64,000 nucleotides of DNA from Veillonellaceae bacterium (GCA_900766245.1 CAAFUR010000029.1:66870-130869); one strand, 5' to 3'; counted from the stretch's first letter, positions 18,227 through 28,153 are shown. The notes: generated from the sequence alone by a model not told the origin. Numbers and translations are program-made.

Positions 18227-18718
18227 CTATTTTTCTTGTACTGCATTAAATTTATTTTCTAATGCTTGTTTCACAACATCCGGCACTAAACCTTCTAATT
18301 TACCACCAAATTTAGCTAATTCTCGTATCCCCGTAGAGCTTACGAAGGCATATTTATTGTTGGTCATAATAAAAACAGTTTCAATTTCATCATCCAAATA
18401 TTTTGAAAACAAAGCACGTTGAAATTCATATTCAAAGTCGCTCAGCGCACGGAGACCACGAATGATAATATGACTATCTCTCGATTTTACATAATCATTC
18501 AACAAACCAGCCCCAAAATCCACTTCAACATTAGGAATATGTGACACAGATTGACGAATTAACTCTGCTCGTTCATCCAAGGTAAACAAGTACTTTTTAT
18601 TTGGATTCTCTAAAATCACTACGATTAGCTTGTCCACTAATTTACTAGCGCGCTCAAATATATCTATATGTCCATTTGTAACAGGATCAAAACTACCTGG
18701 ACAAACCCCAATTCTCAC
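18227..18718 (-). CDS. coaD: Phosphopantetheine adenylyltransferase
   Basis: Penultimate step of coenzyme A synthesis: transfers AMP from ATP to 4'-phosphopantetheine. 163 residues, starting at GTG with AAAGGGG upstream. Nucleotidyltransferase motifs: CPGSFDPVTNGHIDIF with the HxGH-type turn (here T-N-G-H), RGLRALSDFEYE, and SSTGIRELAKFGG at the C-terminal ISSTxxR site. It follows rsmD, the usual order in Firmicutes. Confidence 0.96.
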   Translation of the reverse strand: MRIGVCPGSFDPVTNGHIDIFERASKLVDKLIVVILENPNKKYLFTLDERAELIRQSVSHIPNVEVDFGAGLLNDYVKSRDSHIIIRGLRALSDFEYEFQRALFSKYLDDEIETVFIMTNNKYAFVSSTGIRELAKFGGKLEGLVPDVVKQALENKFNAVQEK

Positions 18719-18733
18719 GATATAAGCCCCTTT

Positions 18734-19279
18734 CTACGGTTTTCGACACAGAATGTCAACGCGAGTGTACCCAAAGGATAGGGCTTTTACAAGCACCCAC
18801 TTGGGCAATAATTCTAATGTTTCATTCTTATGGCGTTCTAAAATTAAAAAGCCGTCTTCGGTAAGTAATTGTAAGTCTTCCACTAAGTCCAATGTTTTTT
18901 GGACATACCCTTTTTCATAAGGGGGATCAGAAAATATCAACTGAAACTGCTTTCCTTGTAACCGTGAAAGTGCCGATTCCATAGTACATTTCATAATTTC
19001 CAATCGGTCTTCTACCTTACAATGTTGTGCATTCTTTCTAATGCACGTATCAGTATGTGTATCTACCGCAATAGCATGACTAGCACCGCGACTCAAAGAT
19101 TCGATGGCGAGCGCACCTGTTCCAGAAAATAAATCTAGCACCTGCGCCTCAAAAAATCCTATTCGACTTTGTATGACATTACAAATACTTTCACGCACTC
19201 GATCTTGTGTAGGTCTTGTATCCATACCTTTTGGAGCTTGTATAGTATGCCCTTTAGCTGTCCCTGAAATAATTCTCAT
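18734..19279 (-). CDS. rsmD: 16S rRNA guanine-966 N2-methyltransferase
   Basis: 181 residues. Motifs: RIISGTAKG at the start, TRPTQDRVRES, the SAM-binding VLDLFSGTGALAIESLSRGA, and the N6/N2-methylase motif FSDPPYEKG. Methylates G966 of 16S rRNA in the 30S subunit. It is the first gene of the rsmD-coaD-coiled-coil unit; the 82 bp upstream show no clear terminator for gpsA, so read-through is possible. Confidence 0.95.
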   Translation of the reverse strand: MRIISGTAKGHTIQAPKGMDTRPTQDRVRESICNVIQSRIGFFEAQVLDLFSGTGALAIESLSRGASHAIAVDTHTDTCIRKNAQHCKVEDRLEIMKCTMESALSRLQGKQFQLIFSDPPYEKGYVQKTLDLVEDLQLLTEDGFLILERHKNETLELLPKWVLVKALSFGYTRVDILCRKP

Positions 19280-19361
19280 ATATTTTACTACCTGTACTTG
19301 TATATTCTACATGATTTTACTATGGGGTACAATAGATTTTTTATGAAATCTTCCTCATAGT

Positions 19362-20366
19362 CTATGACTCACTGCAAACTTCTTGTTTTACATCACGCAT
19401 CATCAACTGCATTAGCACTTCTGCCGGTGGAACCTTATGATATAACACCTCATACAGAGCATTAGTGATAGGCATATCGATTTCTTTTGCCTTAGCTAAA
19501 TCATAAATAATACGAACTGCAAAAAAACCTTCCACCACCATCTGGGAATGGTTGATAATATTTTCCATCGTCTCTCCATCGGCTAACTTTTGCCCAGCTC
19601 GACGATTCCGACTATGAGAACTCATGCATGTAGCGATTAAATCTCCCATTCCTGAAAGTCCTGCATAGGTTTCTGCTTTTGCTCCCATGGCAACGCCAAA
19701 CTTCGTCATTTCATGAAGTCCACGAGTCAGTAAGGCTGCCAACAAATTATCTCCTAAATGCATACCATGGGCAATCCCTGCTGCTAAAGCGATGATATTT
19801 TTTGTAGCTCCCCCTAGTTCAACACCGATTAGATCTGTGTTACCATAGACCCGAAAAGTTGGTCCACCCAAGGCTTTTTGTAGTGTGCAAATAGCCCCTT
19901 CATGTTGGCTTGCTACCACCGTAGCAGCTGGCAAATTACGCCCTACCTCTTCCGCATGATTAGGACCAGACAATATAGCCGTTGCTTTCACTAAGCCTTG
20001 CACTTCTTCTTCAATGACCAAAGATAATCGTTTTTCACTATCTTTTTCCAACCCTTTAGAGCACCCTACAATAATCATAGATGGTTGTAAATATTGTTTT
20101 AACTCCTGTAGAGTACTTCGCACATAACTAGATGGCGTTACCAGTAACACCACCTCTGCATCTGCTAAGGTAACCTCATAAGAATGTTGAAACTCTAGTG
20201 AACTAGGTAATACAACTTCTGGCAAATAAGGATTAATTCGATATTCACGTAAATAATTTGCTTTCTCTTCCGTACGGCAATACATGGTCACTTGGTGACC
20301 TGCCTCTATTCCTTTCAGAGCTAATGCTGTTCCCCAACTACCAGATCCAATAACTGCAATTTTCAT
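19362..20366 (-). CDS. gpsA: NAD(P)-dependent glycerol-3-phosphate dehydrogenase
   Basis: Makes sn-glycerol 3-phosphate from dihydroxyacetone phosphate for phospholipids. 334 residues. The N-terminal Rossmann loop is VIGSGSWGTALA; SGPNHAEEVGR and GGATKNIIALAAGI carry the catalytic lysine; GLSGMGDLIATCMS and SHSRNRRAG form the substrate site. Its ribosome site lies in the end of plsY, 2 bp away; GpsA supplies the substrate that PlsY acylates. Confidence 0.96.
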   Translation of the reverse strand: MKIAVIGSGSWGTALALKGIEAGHQVTMYCRTEEKANYLREYRINPYLPEVVLPSSLEFQHSYEVTLADAEVVLLVTPSSYVRSTLQELKQYLQPSMIIVGCSKGLEKDSEKRLSLVIEEEVQGLVKATAILSGPNHAEEVGRNLPAATVVASQHEGAICTLQKALGGPTFRVYGNTDLIGVELGGATKNIIALAAGIAHGMHLGDNLLAALLTRGLHEMTKFGVAMGAKAETYAGLSGMGDLIATCMSSHSRNRRAGQKLADGETMENIINHSQMVVEGFFAVRIIYDLAKAKEIDMPITNALYEVLYHKVPPAEVLMQLMMRDVKQEVCSES

Positions 20367-20368
20367 AC

Positions 20369-20968
20369 TTACTCATCCTTTGTAATACGTTTCACAGCTA
20401 ACTCTTTTCCTTGTAAAAGACGCATAATATTTTCTCTATGACGGAATACAACGAACAACGCCGCTATAGCACCAAAGATAATATATGGTAAAGGTTCAGA
20501 TATACAGTACATCACGATAGGCACTAGTGTAGCCGCTACAATGGAGCCTAGGGATACATAAGAAGTAAACTTAACAATAATAGCCCATACAGCAAAGCAA
20601 ATGAACGCTGCTATTGGTGATAATGCAATGAGCACGCCCAATCCTGTCGCAACCCCTCTACCACCGGAAAACCCAAGAAAAATAGACCAATTATGACCAA
20701 TCATAGCACATAATCCACCTACAATCATCCATTCTGGATTCGGTGAAAACAAGAGTACACCTACCGCACCTTTTCCAGCATCACCTAAGAACACAGGTAA
20801 GGCAGCTTTCATACCTAATACGCGATAGGTATTAGTAGCACCAATATTTTTACTACCATATTGACGCACATCAGTATGGAAAAAGAGTTTTCCAATAATT
20901 AACCCTGTTGGAATTGATCCCACTATATACGCCACCAAAACTAATATTACAATTTCCATCGTTATCAT
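20369..20968 (-). CDS. plsY: Acyl-phosphate:glycerol-3-phosphate acyltransferase
   Basis: Membrane enzyme that adds the first acyl chain to glycerol 3-phosphate. About 199 residues with five or more hydrophobic spans. All three PlsY motifs are seen: GSIPTGLIIGK, YGSKNIGATNTYRVLG and FSGGRGVATGLG. The ATG at 20968 overlaps the der stop as ATGA; a second ATG three codons later is possible. Order der-plsY-gpsA is common in Firmicutes. Confidence 0.95.
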   Translation of the reverse strand: MITMEIVILVLVAYIVGSIPTGLIIGKLFFHTDVRQYGSKNIGATNTYRVLGMKAALPVFLGDAGKGAVGVLLFSPNPEWMIVGGLCAMIGHNWSIFLGFSGGRGVATGLGVLIALSPIAAFICFAVWAIIVKFTSYVSLGSIVAATLVPIVMYCISEPLPYIIFGAIAALFVVFRHRENIMRLLQGKELAVKRITKDE

Positions 20969-22299
20969 TCTTCATCAGTTCCCTTCTTACCACGAAGTAC
21001 TAATCGAATCGGAGTACCTTCAAATCCGAAGGATTCACGAAGGCGATTCTCCAAGAAACGCATATAGGAGAAGTGAATTAATTCTGGTTCATTTACAAAT
21101 AAAATAAACGTAGGAGGTTTTACACTTGCCTGTGTCATATAGTAAATTTTCGGGATCCGTCCACCACGAGATGGCACTGGGTTGACTGTTTGTGCATCTG
21201 ATAATAGTTGGTTCAACACACTTGTAGAAATACGCATATGTTGTTGCTCAGACACATATTTAATTAATTCTGCTAAACGATGAACGCGTTGTTTTGTTAA
21301 AGCCGACGCAAACAAGATAGGTGCATATCGCAAGAAAGCCATTTCATCATAAATATCTTCTGTAAATCGTAAAGTGGTCTTGTCATCTTTTTCAATCAAA
21401 TCCCATTTATTCACAACGATGACCAAACCTTTGCCAGATTCATGAGCATAACCAACAATTTTTTTATCTTGTTCTGTAACCCCATCTGTAGCATCCAACA
21501 CTAATACTACAATGTCAGAGCGATCAATGGCACGAAGTGAACGAACAATACTATAACGCTCTACGGGCGCATCTATGCGAGATTTACGACGCATGCCCGC
21601 TGTATCGATTAACACAAAATCTTGCCCCTCATGACTCCAATGGGTGTCGATAGAATCTCGTGTTGTACCAGCCACATCACTTACGATAACACGTTCTTGT
21701 CCTAATAAAGCATTTGTTAAAGATGATTTACCCACATTAGGACGACCAATCAGTGCAACATGGATTGTATCTTCATCTTCCTCGCTAGCACTTTGTGGAG
21801 GGAAATGTTTCACCACATCATCTAGCAAATCACCTAAGTTCATCAAGTTTTTCGCAGAAATACCGATTGGATCGCCAATTCCTAAATTATAAAATTCATA
21901 AATATTTGCTTCTTGGTTTAAACTGTCGATTTTATTAACTACCAGAATCACAGGCTTACCGCTAGCACGCAATAAATTTGCCACTTCTTCATCGGCAATG
22001 GTAATACCTTGCTTACCATCTACAACAAAAAGGATAACATCCGCTTCTTCAATAGCTAATTGCGCCTGAAAACGCATCATTTTAGGAATTTCATGACTTT
22101 CTGCAGTGATAAACTCAATCCCACCAGTATCGATCATAGTAAATTCACGTTGTAACCACTCTGCATCAAAATAAATTCTATCTCGTGTTACACCTGGAAT
22201 ATCTTCCACAATAGAAATTCGCTTATTCACAATGGCATTAAATAATGTAGACTTCCCTACATTTGGTCTCCCTACGACCGCAACTAATGGTTTCGACAT
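20965..22299 (-). CDS. der: Ribosome biogenesis GTPase Der (EngA)
   Basis: 444 residues with two tandem GTPase domains: G1 GRPNVGKSTLFNA and DTGGI in the first (1-165), G1 GRPNVGKSSLTNA and DTAGMRRKS in the second (about 180-350), with NKID and NKWD as the two G4 motifs. A C-terminal KH-like domain follows. Acts in 50S subunit assembly. GAGGTG precedes the ATG. Confidence 0.97.
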   Translation of the reverse strand: MSKPLVAVVGRPNVGKSTLFNAIVNKRISIVEDIPGVTRDRIYFDAEWLQREFTMIDTGGIEFITAESHEIPKMMRFQAQLAIEEADVILFVVDGKQGITIADEEVANLLRASGKPVILVVNKIDSLNQEANIYEFYNLGIGDPIGISAKNLMNLGDLLDDVVKHFPPQSASEEDEDTIHVALIGRPNVGKSSLTNALLGQERVIVSDVAGTTRDSIDTHWSHEGQDFVLIDTAGMRRKSRIDAPVERYSIVRSLRAIDRSDIVVLVLDATDGVTEQDKKIVGYAHESGKGLVIVVNKWDLIEKDDKTTLRFTEDIYDEMAFLRYAPILFASALTKQRVHRLAELIKYVSEQQHMRISTSVLNQLLSDAQTVNPVPSRGGRIPKIYYMTQASVKPPTFILFVNEPELIHFSYMRFLENRLRESFGFEGTPIRLVLRGKKGTDEE

Positions 22300-22383
22300 A
22301 CTTTCACCTCATATTTCAACTTCCTCACAGGAAGAGTAAGAACACATAGTTTATCAACTTATATTGTATCACATAAACGAAAG

Positions 22384-22422
22384 CAAAAAAAGAACAGTAA
22401 GTCCATTGGACCTACTGTTCTT
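22384..22422 (-). terminator. Rho-independent terminator after ispH-rpsA
   Basis: The minus strand has GAACAGTAGGTCC pairing with GGACTTACTGTTC, a 13-bp stem with one mismatch, followed by seven T. It closes the scpA-to-ispH/rpsA operon. Confidence 0.9.
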
Positions 22423-22436
22423 CTATTATGCAGAAA

Positions 22437-24344
22437 TTATTCAGCTTCTTCTTCAGTTGCTACTGGTTCCATCAACTCAGTTAATTTTAAACCTAATTTC
22501 TTTTCGTCTTTGTTGAAAGAAATTACTTCTACTTCTACTTCTTGACCGCGGCTCAAGTAGTCTTCTACTTTTGCATTGCGTTGTTTAGTCACTTGAGAGA
22601 TGTGAAGTAAACCTTGGATATCATCGTTGATAGCAACGAATGCACCGTATTGAACTGTGCGAACTACTTTACCTGTTACTTTATCGCCTACATGGATAGT
22701 TTCTTCTGCAACGTCCCATGGGCTTTTGGATAATGCTTTTAAAGATAAAGAGATTTTGCTGTTTTCTTCATCAAAGGATTGTAATTTAACGTCGATTTCT
22801 TGACCTACTGCTAACACGTCTTCAACGCGTTTAATTTTTTGCCAAGAAATGTCGGAAATGTGAAGTAAACCTTCGATTCCTCCGATATCAACGAATGCGC
22901 CATAAGGCATGATTTTGCGAACAGTACCTTTGTAAGTACCGCCAACTTCTACATTTGCTAACGCTTCTTTTAATTTAGCTTGGCGCTCCACTTCAAGTAC
23001 TTCACGACGGGAAAGAACCAAACGGTTTTTCTTTTCTTCAACTTCAAGTACTTTAGCTTCGAATTCTGTACCTACTAAGTTATCAAGGGATTTCACGAAG
23101 TGAATGTCACCTTGGGAAAGTGGAATAAAACCACGTAAAGACTTAACAGTTACGACTAAACCTGCAGGAATTGCATCCACACCTTTACAGATAATTGGCT
23201 CATCTTTTTCTTGTGCTTCAATAACATATTGCCAATCTTCATCTTTAGCCAAACGAGTGATAGAAAGATAGATTGGGCTATCTTCTTTGATGTGGTTAAG
23301 GATAACAGCTTTGATTTTATCGCCTTCCTTTAATACATCTTTAGCAGAAGCTGGTGTAGGGTATGCCATTTCTTTTCTTTCTAACTGTGCTTCTGTTTTG
23401 TAGCCAAAGGATACATATGCACGTTCGTCATCGATTTGTACAACTTCCCCTTCAATCACATTACCTTTCTTAAATTCTTCTGCTTGCGCTTCTGATGCTG
23501 CAAATAATTCTGCAAAATTTTCCATCGTCTGAATGACCTCCTTAATTATCCAGTCTGGTGTCGATGCACCAGCCGTGACTCCTACTGTTGTGACGTCCTT
23601 CAACCACGTCATTTGTATTTCAGTAGAAGTTTCTATGTGATATGTAGTACATCCTACATCACGACATACTTCTGCTAATCTAGTCGTGTTGCCAGAGTTC
23701 TTCCCACCTACCACGATCATAAGATCCACTTCTTTCGCCAAAGCTACAGCAGAATTTTGACGTTCCTCAGTAGCCTGACAAATTGTCTTGAAGATCTTTT
23801 GATCATTAGATTTTTGTTCTAATATTTTTATTATACTTTGAAACTTAAATTGTGAAAAGGTAGTTTGTACTACAACCCCAATTTTTTCCACGAATTGAAT
23901 ATTTTTAGCATCTTCTTCTGTTTCTACAATAATCCCTTTATTACCTGCCCACAGATTAATACTCTTTACCTCTGGATGTTTCTTCTCCCCGAGAATGACT
24001 AAAGTTAACCCTTCATCCACTACAGACTTTGCATCTCGCTGTGCCTTCTGTACATGTGGACAAGTAGCATCAATCACTGGTAATCCACGTGTTTCTGCCT
24101 CTTCATATACTTCTGGTCCAACCCCATGGGAGCGAATGATGATAGTCCCTTCTTCTACATCATTCAATTCATTAATAGCATAGACACCATTATCCTCTAG
24201 TCGGCCTACTACTTGAGGGTTATGAATAATAGGCCCCAATGTATAACTTACATCTTTTGAGTCTGCTGCTTTTTCTGCCATCGTAACAGCACGTTTTACG
24301 CCATAGCAAAAGCCACAATTTTCTGCCAATCGTATTGTAAACAT
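22437..24344 (-). CDS. ispH-rpsA: IspH (HMBPP reductase) fused to ribosomal protein S1
   Basis: 635-residue fusion. Residues 1-285 are 4-hydroxy-3-methylbut-2-enyl diphosphate reductase, the last enzyme of the MEP isoprenoid pathway, with its three iron-sulfur cysteines in GFCYGV (Cys13), DATCPHVQ and KTICQATEERQ. From about 292 come four S1 RNA-binding repeats, the last two recognisable as PYGAFVDIGGIEGLLHIS and QYGAFVAINDDIQGLLHIS. The C-terminus is acidic. This fusion is known in several Clostridia and Negativicutes. It ends the operon after plsC (9-bp gap). Confidence 0.96.
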   Translation of the reverse strand: MFTIRLAENCGFCYGVKRAVTMAEKAADSKDVSYTLGPIIHNPQVVGRLEDNGVYAINELNDVEEGTIIIRSHGVGPEVYEEAETRGLPVIDATCPHVQKAQRDAKSVVDEGLTLVILGEKKHPEVKSINLWAGNKGIIVETEEDAKNIQFVEKIGVVVQTTFSQFKFQSIIKILEQKSNDQKIFKTICQATEERQNSAVALAKEVDLMIVVGGKNSGNTTRLAEVCRDVGCTTYHIETSTEIQMTWLKDVTTVGVTAGASTPDWIIKEVIQTMENFAELFAASEAQAEEFKKGNVIEGEVVQIDDERAYVSFGYKTEAQLERKEMAYPTPASAKDVLKEGDKIKAVILNHIKEDSPIYLSITRLAKDEDWQYVIEAQEKDEPIICKGVDAIPAGLVVTVKSLRGFIPLSQGDIHFVKSLDNLVGTEFEAKVLEVEEKKNRLVLSRREVLEVERQAKLKEALANVEVGGTYKGTVRKIMPYGAFVDIGGIEGLLHISDISWQKIKRVEDVLAVGQEIDVKLQSFDEENSKISLSLKALSKSPWDVAEETIHVGDKVTGKVVRTVQYGAFVAINDDIQGLLHISQVTKQRNAKVEDYLSRGQEVEVEVISFNKDEKKLGLKLTELMEPVATEEEAE

Positions 24345-24353
24345 AGCATTCCC

Positions 24354-24959
24354 CTATTTATACTTACCTGCTTTATAATCATCAATCATAGTTTGAATAG
24401 CTGTTTTTACTACAGTATTCACTTCTGCAATAGCCTCTACAGTGGCTTTTGCTTTTGCTACAGGAATCGGTTTTCCAATAATAACAGCTACTTCTCCACG
24501 AATCATTTTATCGCTTCCTACAATGGCTACCGGTACTACTGGCACCCCTGTACGCAACGCCATCGAAGCTACGCCATCGTGAAAGCGCCCTAAAGAATCA
24601 CCCTTTTGTCGTGTCCCTTCTGGAAAAATACCTAGCATTAAATTATCTTTCAATAAATTCATAGCATGACGAATAGCTAACTTGTCTACTCCACCTCGTC
24701 GCACAGGAAAGGCTCCTAACCAAGTACAAACTAATTTAGAAATTGGATTTCTAAATAGTTCCTCTTTTGCCATGAAGTTCACATGCCGTGGTAATGCAAA
24801 GCCACATAAAGGAGGATCATTATTACTCTTATGATTTGGAGAAATGATAACCGGTCCTTCTTTAGGCACATTTTCTTTTCCATAGACCTTTGTTCTATAC
24901 CACCAACCATAAACGATGGTAAACGCAGATCTCCATAAGCATTCAGAAAATTTATCCAT
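24354..24959 (-). CDS. plsC: 1-acyl-sn-glycerol-3-phosphate acyltransferase
   Basis: 201 residues. The acyltransferase box NHKSNNDPPL has the H-x4-D catalytic pair, followed by FPVRRGG, the FPEGTRQKG substrate motif and VPVVPVAIVGSD. It converts lysophosphatidic acid to phosphatidic acid at the membrane, following PlsY. AGGAGG precedes the ATG. It overlaps the end of cmk by 8 bp, so the two are coupled. Confidence 0.94.
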   Translation of the reverse strand: MDKFSECLWRSAFTIVYGWWYRTKVYGKENVPKEGPVIISPNHKSNNDPPLCGFALPRHVNFMAKEELFRNPISKLVCTWLGAFPVRRGGVDKLAIRHAMNLLKDNLMLGIFPEGTRQKGDSLGRFHDGVASMALRTGVPVVPVAIVGSDKMIRGEVAVIIGKPIPVAKAKATVEAIAEVNTVVKTAIQTMIDDYKAGKYK

Positions 24960-25638
24960 GATGGCCTCCTAATTCCGCTTTGCGAATTAAGTCGATAAGA
25001 GTTTGTACCGTCTCTTCTATACTGAGATGATCCGTTTCTACAACCACTGCATCATCTACGCATACAAGAGGAGATTCCTTTCGATTCATATCCATGGCAT
25101 CTCGCTCTGCTACGGTACGACATACCTCTTCTAAAGAGATATTCTCGGAATCTTTCAACTCCAACCAACGTCGATGACCACGAGTCTCCACAGATGCTGT
25201 TAAATAGACTTTTAATTCCGCATTAGGTAATACAACAGAACCAATATCCCGACCGTCCAGAATGACACCGCCCTCTGATGCCATGTGACGTTGCATTTCT
25301 ACCAACTTAGTGCGTACTGCTTTTTGTGCAGCCACTTGAGACACATGACTTGTCACATATTGTGTACGGATATCTTGGGATACATCTATTCCATTGACCC
25401 ATACAGATAAACCCGTTTCTTCTACACGTAGTTCTAATTGAATCTTAGACAACACAGCTTCTACTGCATCTACATCATCAATAGATATACCCGCATTCAG
25501 TAGTGCCCAAGTAATTCCACGATACATAGCTCCTGTATCAATATATAAATACCCTAATTTCTTGGCTACTATTTTAGAAATACTACTTTTACCTGCACCA
25601 GCAGGACCATCAATGGCTACGGAAATTCGTCGATTCAT
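24952..25638 (-). CDS. cmk: Cytidylate kinase
   Basis: Phosphorylates CMP and dCMP. 228 residues from MNRRISVAIDGPAGAGKSS; this start has GGAGG 8 bases upstream, and a longer frame into the preceding gene is not needed. Motifs: P-loop DGPAGAGKSS, YIDTGAMYRG, ILDGRDIGSVVLP. It starts one base after the flavoprotein stop, within the scpA operon. Confidence 0.96.
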   Translation of the reverse strand: MNRRISVAIDGPAGAGKSSISKIVAKKLGYLYIDTGAMYRGITWALLNAGISIDDVDAVEAVLSKIQLELRVEETGLSVWVNGIDVSQDIRTQYVTSHVSQVAAQKAVRTKLVEMQRHMASEGGVILDGRDIGSVVLPNAELKVYLTASVETRGHRRWLELKDSENISLEEVCRTVAERDAMDMNRKESPLVCVDDAVVVETDHLSIEETVQTLIDLIRKAELGGHHG

Positions 25639-25639
25639 A

Positions 25640-26884
25640 TTAGACTCCTCCTTCTGCTGCATGAGTAGCAGCTACGTAGGCTGTAGAAAACGCAACTTGC
25701 AGATTATAGCCCCCTGTGAAAGCATCCACATCCAAGACTTCTCCTGCCATATATAAACCATCCACCAATTTAGATTGCATCGTTTTGGGATCTACTTCTT
25801 TTACAGAAATGCCACCAGCTGTCACAATGGCCTCTGCTATAGGGCGAGGTTTATGTACGGTGAGTCGCATATGTTGTATGGTATCCACCAGTCGCAAGCG
25901 CTCCTCTTTTGTAATATCATGAATAGCCTTGGTTCCTTCCAATTCCGCTAATTGACATATAACTGGAATTAACTTGGATGGCAATAACCCTTTCAATACA
26001 TTCACTAATTGCTTATTTTGAGACTCACTGAAATCACGTTGTACCCGCTTATCTAGTACTTCTCGAGATAAAGCTGGTTTTAAGTTGATTTCAATAATGA
26101 TAGAATCTACTTGTTTCTTTAGCAATTTGGTCACTGTATGAGAAGCAGACAAAATAATCGGTCCCGTCACACCAAAATGGGCAAATAGCATTTCTCCAAA
26201 TTGCTTTGTTTGCACTTTGTTTTTCGCAATAATAGAGACTTCTACATTTTTTAGACTCAGCCCCATTAAGTCTTTCACCCAATGCTCTTTCGTTTCTAAA
26301 GGAATTAAGGAGGGCCTTAGTTCCACGATAGTATGTCCAACAGAAGAGGCTAATTCATAACCATCTCCAGTAGATCCTGTTAATGGATAGGACATCCCAC
26401 CTGTTGCGATGATAGCTGCATCGCACTCATAGGTTCCTTTATCTGTAATCACACCTGTAATAGCACCGTCTCGTACGATTAAATCCTTAACAGTTTCTTC
26501 TAAATGAAGTTGTCCACCTAATTTACGATACGTGTCTATAAAGGCATTGCGTACATCCGTTGCTTTATCAGACTCTGGAAATACACGGCCACCTCGCTCA
26601 ACCTTAGTGGGGACACCCCAACTATTGAGCAAATGAACCATATCTTCATTCGTCCATTGTTGGTACGCACTATATAGAAATTTACCATTTCCAGGCGTTT
26701 GCTTAATAAAATCTTCTATAGGAGCCGCATTCGTCACATTACAGCGTCCCTTGCCTGTAATCCCCATTTTAAGGCCCACCATCTTCATTTTTTCGATGAT
26801 GCGCACAGAGGCACCTAATTGTGCAGCTCGAACGCCAGCCATAAGACCTGCAGCGCCGCCACCGATGACAATAATTCGTTTCAT
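25640..26884 (-). CDS. HI0933/BaiN-family FAD-dependent flavoprotein
   Basis: About 414 residues. The dinucleotide fold IVIGGGAAGLMAGVRAAQLGA is at the very N-terminus, then KMGITGKGRCNVTNAAP, the HI0933 family signature, and a C-terminal FAD closure GEVLDVDAFTGGYNLQVAFS. Members are called NAD(P)/FAD-dependent oxidoreductases; the substrate here is unknown. The start at 26884 is chosen because AAGGA is spaced correctly for it; an ATG at 26890 is too close. Confidence 0.88.
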   Translation of the reverse strand: MKRIIVIGGGAAGLMAGVRAAQLGASVRIIEKMKMVGLKMGITGKGRCNVTNAAPIEDFIKQTPGNGKFLYSAYQQWTNEDMVHLLNSWGVPTKVERGGRVFPESDKATDVRNAFIDTYRKLGGQLHLEETVKDLIVRDGAITGVITDKGTYECDAAIIATGGMSYPLTGSTGDGYELASSVGHTIVELRPSLIPLETKEHWVKDLMGLSLKNVEVSIIAKNKVQTKQFGEMLFAHFGVTGPIILSASHTVTKLLKKQVDSIIIEINLKPALSREVLDKRVQRDFSESQNKQLVNVLKGLLPSKLIPVICQLAELEGTKAIHDITKEERLRLVDTIQHMRLTVHKPRPIAEAIVTAGGISVKEVDPKTMQSKLVDGLYMAGEVLDVDAFTGGYNLQVAFSTAYVAATHAAEGGV

Positions 26885-26892
26885 ATTCATCC

Positions 26893-27615
26893 TTATTTTA
26901 TAGCTTGTAATTGTTTCACTTCTTCACGGGTTAATTTACGGAAAGCCCCACGTTTCAACCCTTTCAAATTCAATCCTGCGTAGTTGATGCGTTTCAAATT
27001 ATGAATAGAGTATCCGAAGTGTTCAAACATACGACGGACTTGACGATTACGCCCTTCATGGATGGTAATTTCTACAGTGGTAAGACCTGTTTTTCCATTG
27101 AATCCGTAGTCTGTAATTTCGCAAGGTGCAGTTACACCGTCTTCTAGTTTGACACCTACTGCTAACTGTTCTAAATGTTCATCAAGCACACGATCTTTTA
27201 CTTTTACTTCGTAGGTTTTCGTCACACCTTTTGATGGATGGGCTAAGTTTTGCGCCATAGTTCCATCATTCGTCAATAGCAATAATCCTTCTGTATGGTA
27301 ATCTAATCGACCTACAGGATAAATACGAACTTTTACAGAATTTATATAATCCATTACGGTTTTGCGCCCTTCAGGATCTGTAATGGACGTAATCACTCCT
27401 TTTGGCTTGTTAAAAATATAATATTCCAATGCCTCCGGCTCCAATAATTGTCCGTCCACTTTAACGCGGTCCCGCGTAGGATTTACCTTTGCACCCAATT
27501 CTTTTACATATTTACCATTTACAAGTACTTTGCCAGAGGTAATCAATTCTTCTGCTTTTCGTCGTGATGCTACACCACAACGGGCAATATATTTTTGCAA
27601 ACGTTCTAGTTCCAT
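26893..27615 (-). CDS. rluB: 23S rRNA pseudouridine synthase, RluB/RsuA family
   Basis: 240 residues. N-terminal S4 RNA-binding domain (ERLQKYIARCGVASRRKAEE), then the RsuA-type catalytic region with GRLDYHTEGLLLLTNDG (catalytic Asp) and EGRNRQVRRMFEHFG. Acts on large-subunit rRNA in Firmicutes, where it usually follows scpB, as here (1-bp gap). The precise target uridine is inferred from family. Confidence 0.92.
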   Translation of the reverse strand: MELERLQKYIARCGVASRRKAEELITSGKVLVNGKYVKELGAKVNPTRDRVKVDGQLLEPEALEYYIFNKPKGVITSITDPEGRKTVMDYINSVKVRIYPVGRLDYHTEGLLLLTNDGTMAQNLAHPSKGVTKTYEVKVKDRVLDEHLEQLAVGVKLEDGVTAPCEITDYGFNGKTGLTTVEITIHEGRNRQVRRMFEHFGYSIHNLKRINYAGLNLKGLKRGAFRKLTREEVKQLQAIK

Positions 27616-27616
27616 A

Positions 27617-28153
27617 TTATTCTCCTTTTATATCTATGGATACCCCCTCTGAAAGAGGCATAGACTGTTGCAACTCTTCAATAGAATTAGCACCTACAGT
27701 CCTTAAAAAGTTATCCGATGTTCCATAAACCACAGGACGTCCGATAGTTTCTTTCCGCCCTAACTCCACAATCATGTCACGGGCCAATAATTGTTTTAAT
27801 ACTTTTTCACAGTTCACACCACGAAACTCTTCTACCTCACCTTTTGTAATAGGCTGTTTGAAAGCAATTACCGCCAATGTTTCCATAGCCGCACCTGATA
27901 ATTTTTCATCTCTGTGTCGAATTTTCGTAACAAATTCACTGCATTCTTGGGCACTCACTAATTCTATACCCGATGCACTTTTACGAATGCGAATACCTCG
28001 TCGTTCATGAATCAATGTTTCTTCGTAAGCACTGACAGCCTGTTCTATTTCTGGCACATAGACCTCAAAAATATCCGCTAATGTATCTACCGTTAAAGGG
28101 GTAGCCGCTGCAAATAAAACAGCCTCTAACTGCTGAAATTCAATGCTACTCAC
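27617..28153 (-). CDS. scpB: Segregation and condensation protein B
   Basis: 178 residues with the two winged-helix domains of ScpB: LEAVLFAAATPL at the start and ETLAVIAFKQPITKGEVEEFRGV in the middle, then GRPVVYGTSDNFLR. It forms the SMC-ScpAB condensin complex with ScpA. The start is GTG and overlaps the scpA stop as GTGA. Confidence 0.94.
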   Translation of the reverse strand: MSSIEFQQLEAVLFAAATPLTVDTLADIFEVYVPEIEQAVSAYEETLIHERRGIRIRKSASGIELVSAQECSEFVTKIRHRDEKLSGAAMETLAVIAFKQPITKGEVEEFRGVNCEKVLKQLLARDMIVELGRKETIGRPVVYGTSDNFLRTVGANSIEELQQSMPLSEGVSIDIKGE

